Position numbers and translations under genes: made by a program. Shown here piece by piece: positions 59,754-64,000 of a stretch of DNA of 64,000 bases (position 1 is its first letter; each line of letters opens with the position of its first letter). The notes below the pieces were generated by a model. The model was given only the letters and a program-made list of their open reading frames with translations. It did no database searches and was not told the DNA's origin. The DNA is from Theocolax elegans (Eukaryota; Arthropoda; Insecta; Hymenoptera; Cerocephalidae): contig CM047430.1 of assembly GCA_026168455.1 (NCBI GenBank), positions 74,601,393 to 74,665,392 of the forward strand, read 5' to 3'.

Positions 59754-61328
59754 TGCAAGGTACCGATTCATAGGTAAAATGAATCGATATCTTGGCTCCA
59801 GGCAACTCGCCGCTACTAAGCAAATTCAAGTCAGCCAAGAGAGAAACCAAGTAACGAAAAGATTTATGTTTTTATTTAATTATTTTAAAAAAAAAAAATC
59901 GGGCTCTCTCAAGCGTTGGTATGCGGACGTTTGAAGGTCTCGATACAAGCAAGTACACCGAAACTCGCACCGCATAGCATCGCTTTGGAGATCGCGTTAT
60001 AATTTTTCTATAGGCCATTAAAAGAATATTATATTTTAATTCCTTTTTACATACACTAACTATAGAAAGTTCGGTTTAGCTATAGTAGCATCACGCGTAC
60101 TCTCTCTCTCTCTAGGCTAGACTCTCTCGCGGGCGGGGCTTTCGCTGCAAGCTTAGACAACGGGGCGCGCGGTATGGTAAAGTAGATGGCTGAGTAGGGC
60201 TGCGTCAACCTTTTAAGAAATTGTAAGTAAATGAGCTATTGCGCAAGCGGTACTTGGTCGCGCCGCCAAAGCTCAGCCGTTTGCTTTATTAACGTGCGCA
60301 CAGCGGACAATAGGCTTTTTTCTTTTCCTTTTCTCGAGCTCTCTGCTCTCGTCCCTCGACGTCGAAGGAAGCCGCTCCCGGAGGACCACCCTGTGTCCGG
60401 TACCAGCCAAGGAGTAAAATGTAAGCTGGGTAATTAAGGAGATATAATTATCTCCTGATAATATAATTAATATCCCCCAGAATTACGCCAATAGGCCAAA
60501 CTGGGTAGGCAGGCCTCGGCTAGCCTTTTGGATAGTATTATATTACTATTCTTTTTTTTTGTTAATAAGTCCACTAACCCGAGCCCACGAAGCAAAATAA
60601 AAAGAGTCTTCGACTCGTCCTGTGTGACCGGGATCGTCCGTCGGCCCTAGGCCTAACGTACTTGAACCCAAAGGGTCTCCAGGTTTTTGCTGGCCTCTAA
60701 TCTTCCTTCTAAAGTGCGCGAAATAGTTTAAAATCCTACCTTCCTGACTAATATTTTCATCCCTTTTGTATTCGGGTAGAACTCGGGTAGGTAATTTTTA
60801 TTTTATTAATTCCGTTCAGTTTCATCAGCATTTCTCTTTTTTGTTACATATATACACAATCAATAAATAAAAATATAATTATACATTTTTTTTTTTACTT
60901 TTGTATTAATTGAAAATAAATTAAAGAGTTTTCTACATAAAACATATATACAGTATATTTTGTTGAATACCTGTTTTATCCATATTTCCTCAGACATTTT
61001 TCTTCTTTTCATAAATTTACAACATTTATTTAGAGTGGTCGGCAAATTGAAAATATAAGTTTTAATTTTACGTCTAATAAATGCTTTTCCTTTTGTATCT
61101 ATTTCTTGCTTATGATCACAATATAATAATTTTCTGCATAGCAGTTATTAACATTTTTCTCTAAAATAAATATCTAAGCAACTCAGGTTGCATATATTAC
61201 GATTAATATTTAATTAATATATATTTGGCCGTAAAAGCACCACTGTTCGACAACGTTTCGGCGAACCCAGAAAGCTGCTAAAGGTAATTATTAACTATAA
61301 TTTATGATAGCCAAAACGAAACGTTGCA
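59754..61328 (+). repeat. 3' LTR of element 2
   Basis: 1575 bp, nearly identical to 52255-53939 except for about 110 bp missing at about 60850 (TTACATATATA joins CACAATCAAT). It is followed by AATG, and then the 338-bp repeat resumes. Confidence 0.95.
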
Positions 61329-61450
61329 AATGATCAAGTTTCTTCTCTGTTTATCTAGTCTCATTTACGGAAAAATATATGAATAATTCAAGTCTTGTGT
61401 TTCAAAACAATCTGTAATCATTTATTTTATATTCGCAACAACTTACAAAT
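61329..61450 (+). repeat. Resumed fragment of the 338-bp repeat
   Basis: Starts with the second AATG duplication and continues ATCAAGTTTCTTCTCTG as in other copies, then stops after CAACTTACAAA, where unrelated sequence begins. Confidence 0.9.
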
Positions 61451-61775
61451 ACACGTGACCTAAAACCTGACCAGTGTAATAATCTCTCACGATCTCGACA
61501 GTCGGTTTAAATTATAATTTGATTATTGAATAATTAAGTAAGTATTGATTATGTAGAGTTATATTTATTTATATTATACTGTATTAAATTATTTTTTATA
61601 ATTATTTAATATATTATAAGTAAAAAAATCTGTTATTTTAGAATAATTTGAAGTTAACCTAAAAATTTTATGATACATATTGCTGATTGAAATAAATGTT
61701 TCAGTTTGTTTATTTAATATTAATGAAAACTGTGTAAATATTAATTAGAAACTTTTTTGCTACAGTTAAATTAAC
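61451..61775 (+). other. AT-rich upstream region of the CENP-B-like gene
   Basis: AT-rich sequence with no ORF. ACTTTTTTGCTACAG, ending at 61765, is a good splice acceptor 10 bp before the ATG, suggesting an upstream non-coding exon and an intron in this stretch. No terminal inverted repeat of a Tigger or pogo transposon was recognised here. Confidence 0.45.
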
Positions 61776-63454
61776 ATGGGAAAAACTAGAAAAAACAAAA
61801 ATAAATCAGGTTATAAGAAAATGTATACTCAAGATGATGTCTATAAAGCTTATGCTGCAGTAGAAAATGTTGTACCTCTACGGGAAGCTGCAAGAATGAA
61901 TAATATTCCACACAGTACATTGCATGCTAAGTTAACTTTTGCCATTCCTATGGAAGGTACTCGAGGCCCAAGCACAATATTGACAGCTGAAGAGGAGCAG
62001 CATTTGGTTGACTGGATTTTTCATGCCAATGCAAGAGGATTTCCAATCAGTAAAAATCAATTTATACTCAGCGTGCAGAAACTCATTATTGATTTAAAAA
62101 GGAGCAACCCGTTTAAAAATGATCTCCCAGGTAGACATTGGTGGGAAGGGTTTTGTCGTAGACATCCAGAGATTACCACTCGAGTGGCTCAGAATCTATC
62201 AATGAACAGAGTATCCGCTACAGTACCTGCCTTACAAAAGTGGTTTATTGAAGTGCAAGCATATTTAGAAAAACTAAATTTATTGAATATTCATCCTTCA
62301 AGAATTTATAACCTCGATGAAAGTGCCTTCTTTCTAATTCCAAAAGCTGATAAGGTATTGGCACGAAAAGGTTCAAAGGCTGTCTACAAGGTAGTGAATG
62401 GAGACGACAAAGAAAGTTTTACGGTACTTTTTACTGTTAATGCTGAAGGTACTATGTTGCCTCCTATGATACTCTTTTGGTATGAACGACTACCTGTATA
62501 TATTGCCAAAAGTTTGCCACCTGGATGGATTGCAGGTAACACTGAAAGGGGCTGGATGACAGCGGATTCTTTTTTAGAGTATTAAAACTAAATTTTATCC
62601 ATGGCTTGTAGTTAATAAAATAACATTTCCAGTAGTTTTATACTTAGACGGTCATGTATCACACATGACACTTCAATTATCTCAATTCTGTAAAGAACAT
62701 AAAATAGAGTTAATTGCTTTGTTCCCCAATGCAACTCATATATTGCAACCGCTAGATGTATCAGTATTTCATGTCATTAAAAACCAATGGAAAAAAGTTG
62801 TTGACGATTGGAGGTTACATTCTGGCTGTCAGATTATGAAAAGAGAATATTTTGCTCCACTTTTAAAGCAAGCAATAGATTCGATACCTAATTTAAGTAA
62901 TACCATACAAAATGGTTTTAAGACTTGTGGTTTATGCCCTTTCTCAGCAAATGCTATAGATTATGATATTTTAAATAAAAATGGAAAAAATTGTTTAAGC
63001 AACAAAAATAAAATTGTTCAAGAAGCAGATGTTACATATGAAACAGATAATTCAAAACAAGAAGCTATCAATAATTTAATGTACATGGAAAAGCATTTAG
63101 ATATTAATGTGTTAGAAGATTTTAAACATGCACTAAAAAATAAAACTGAAATATCTGACCGTATTAACCTGGGACTTTTCAACTTTTGGCTTAAATTTAG
63201 AGGACTTTCCGGTATTGACAGTTCCATGATACAAAATACCGATAACAGTGATTCTGGAAGTAATTATGTAAATATACTCAACGATAGTGAAATAGCTGAA
63301 TGTGAATCATTTATTGAAACCGCTCCTATAATTTTGTCTTCAGATTATACAGAAAGTTTAGAAACATTAAATGAAGAAAGTATGCTCGTCAAAGAGGCTC
63401 TGACTTCAGATTATATTGTTGTAGAGGTAGTGAACCACAATTTTTTTTCAGAAG
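61776..63454 (+). pseudogene. pogo/Tigger-type (CENP-B/jerky-like) transposase, main exon with one frame break
   Basis: The N-terminal helix-turn-helix of pipsqueak type is at residues about 17-52 (VPLREAARMNNIPHSTLHAK). The CENP-B-type DNA-binding domain is at about 65-135 (TAEEEQHLVDWIF, GRHWWEGFCRRHP). The DDE_1 superfamily domain starts with Asp181 in YNLDESAF. The frame changes at about 62583 after SFLEY; the new frame reads FYPWLVVNK and holds the second Asp (YLDGHVSH, codon 62647) and third Asp (LQPLDVSVF, codon 62755), so all three catalytic Asp are present. An acidic C-terminal region follows, read to a donor at 63455. Such proteins bind DNA and cut and join transposon ends; several were domesticated (CENP-B, jerky). 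The frame break is 1 nt extra or 2 nt missing, and may be real or an error. Confidence 0.88.
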
Positions 63455-63530
63455 GTCTGTAAAATTATATATATTTCATGTTTTACTTATGCATTATTAT
63501 ATAATGTTTCTGATATTCACATCTTAATAG

Positions 63531-63740
63531 ATGCAAACCAGAGTCCTGTTAAAAATGTATTAGAAGATACTTATTCTACCTACATGAAACCAGTTGAAGA
63601 AAAGGAGAATGTGCAAAGACAGGACTTAGCTACAAAATTTCAATGTATAAGCAGCGAAGAAAGAGTAAAAGTTACACAAGGTGGTACCGATGAGATTGAT
63701 ATGATATCAACATATCCTGCTACTATGCATTCAAATAATG
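63531..63740 (+). CDS. Second coding exon of the CENP-B-like gene
   Basis: Open for all 210 nt when joined in phase 1 to the codon base at 63454. The preceding intron of 76 nt (63455-63530) starts GTCTGT and ends TTAATAG. The exon is hydrophilic and acidic (KPVEEKENVQRQDLATKF), with no known domain. The exon has the same phase on both sides and a length divisible by 3, so skipping it would keep the frame. Without splicing, translation of the main exon ends two codons later (G-L-stop). Confidence 0.55.
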
Positions 63741-63817
63741 GTTTGTAGTTTATTTATTTATTATATTTTTCTGTGTTTGTAGTTTAATAATAATTTGATA
63801 ATTTAACATCATTTCAG

Positions 63818-64000
63818 CAGATTCGTACAAGCATGATGTAAATAATACACTTCAAAACGTTAATGATGAAGTATTAAATTTGTCAATGCAAAAACGAGAG
63901 ATTATTACTTTTGAAAATGAAAATACTAATAAACAGAATAAAGTAAATAATCCACTACAAGAAATACAGAATCTAACAAAGAAAGATAATGATTTAAAGA
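63818..64000 (+). CDS. Third coding exon of the CENP-B-like gene, runs off the window
   Basis: Follows a 77-nt intron (63741-63817; starts GTTTGT, ends TTTCAG). Open from the acceptor to the window end in the frame continued from exon 2: DSYKHDVNNTLQNVNDEVL and onward, lysine/asparagine-rich. The acceptor is CAGCAG (NAGNAG): both AGs keep the frame and would differ by one Ala residue. The gene continues beyond 64000, so its C-terminus is unseen. Confidence 0.5.

Larger units (their letters stand above)
52255..61328 (+). mobile_element. Ty3/Gypsy LTR retrotransposon (element 2), 9.07 kb
   Basis: LTRs at 52255-53939 and 59754-61328 start TGCAAGG and end GTTGCA, flanked by AATG. Order: LTR, primer site, gag (54152-55798), pol in the -1 frame (from about 55774 to 59223), ORF3 overlapping the pol end, stem-loop, purine tract, LTR. 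The domain order PR-RT-RH-IN is that of Gypsy. It is a different family from element 1, with different LTRs, primer site and a Gag without zinc knuckles. Gag, pol after the protease, and ORF3 are intact. The only coding break is one in-frame TGA in the protease. It looks young and nearly intact. Confidence 0.96.

Overview
This is eukaryotic, almost certainly insect, repeat-dominated DNA. It is AT-rich, carries two different Ty3/Gypsy LTR retrotransposons, short introns of 76-77 bp and a pogo/CENP-B-type transposase gene, and has a 100-N scaffold gap. No bacterial features, rRNA, tRNA or CRISPR were seen. The order (for example Hymenoptera) cannot be fixed from the sequence alone.

Layout. (1) Positions 1-5991 and 21101-46207 are one satellite array with a 98-bp monomer, roughly 310-320 copies judged by length. 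Its higher-order structure has 7-monomer (about 686 bp) and 14-monomer (about 1.37 kb) periods plus multi-kb internal duplications. (2) Positions 5992-21100 hold a 15.1-kb minus-strand Gypsy element ('element 1') inserted into one monomer, with an AATC target duplication and about 2.05-kb LTRs. It has a tRNA-Lys-type primer site, gag-PR-RT-RH-IN, and an extra ORF with a CCHC zinc knuckle where an envelope gene would sit. Two tandem internal duplications give it a second capsid region and a second protease. (3) Positions 46208-48275 are AT-rich single-copy-looking DNA with an N gap and a 328-bp terminal-inverted-repeat element. (4) Positions 48276-49560 are a 142-bp tandem repeat. (5) Positions 49561-52254 include a possible minus-strand coiled-coil exon and a family of about 338-bp repeats with one inverted copy. 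(6) Positions 52255-61328 hold a second, 9.07-kb plus-strand Gypsy element ('element 2') inserted into that repeat family with an AATG duplication. It has a long gag, a pol in the -1 frame, and a small basic ORF3. (7) Positions 61776-64000 hold a pogo/Tigger/CENP-B-like gene whose transposase domain is followed by further phase-1 exons running off the window.

How it fits together. The satellite and the 338-bp repeats are older landing sites, and the two LTR elements are younger insertions with near-identical LTRs and intact target duplications. Most coding breaks in element 1 are 1-2 nt indels. The surrounding satellite also shows many indels, worst at about 31.2-32.84 kb and ending abruptly, so part of the damage may be residual long-read error rather than decay.

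Most worth a second look: the doubled capsid and protease of element 1; the non-envelope third ORFs of both elements; the in-frame TGA directly after the protease active site of element 2; and the spliced CENP-B-like gene near a large hairpin-forming satellite.
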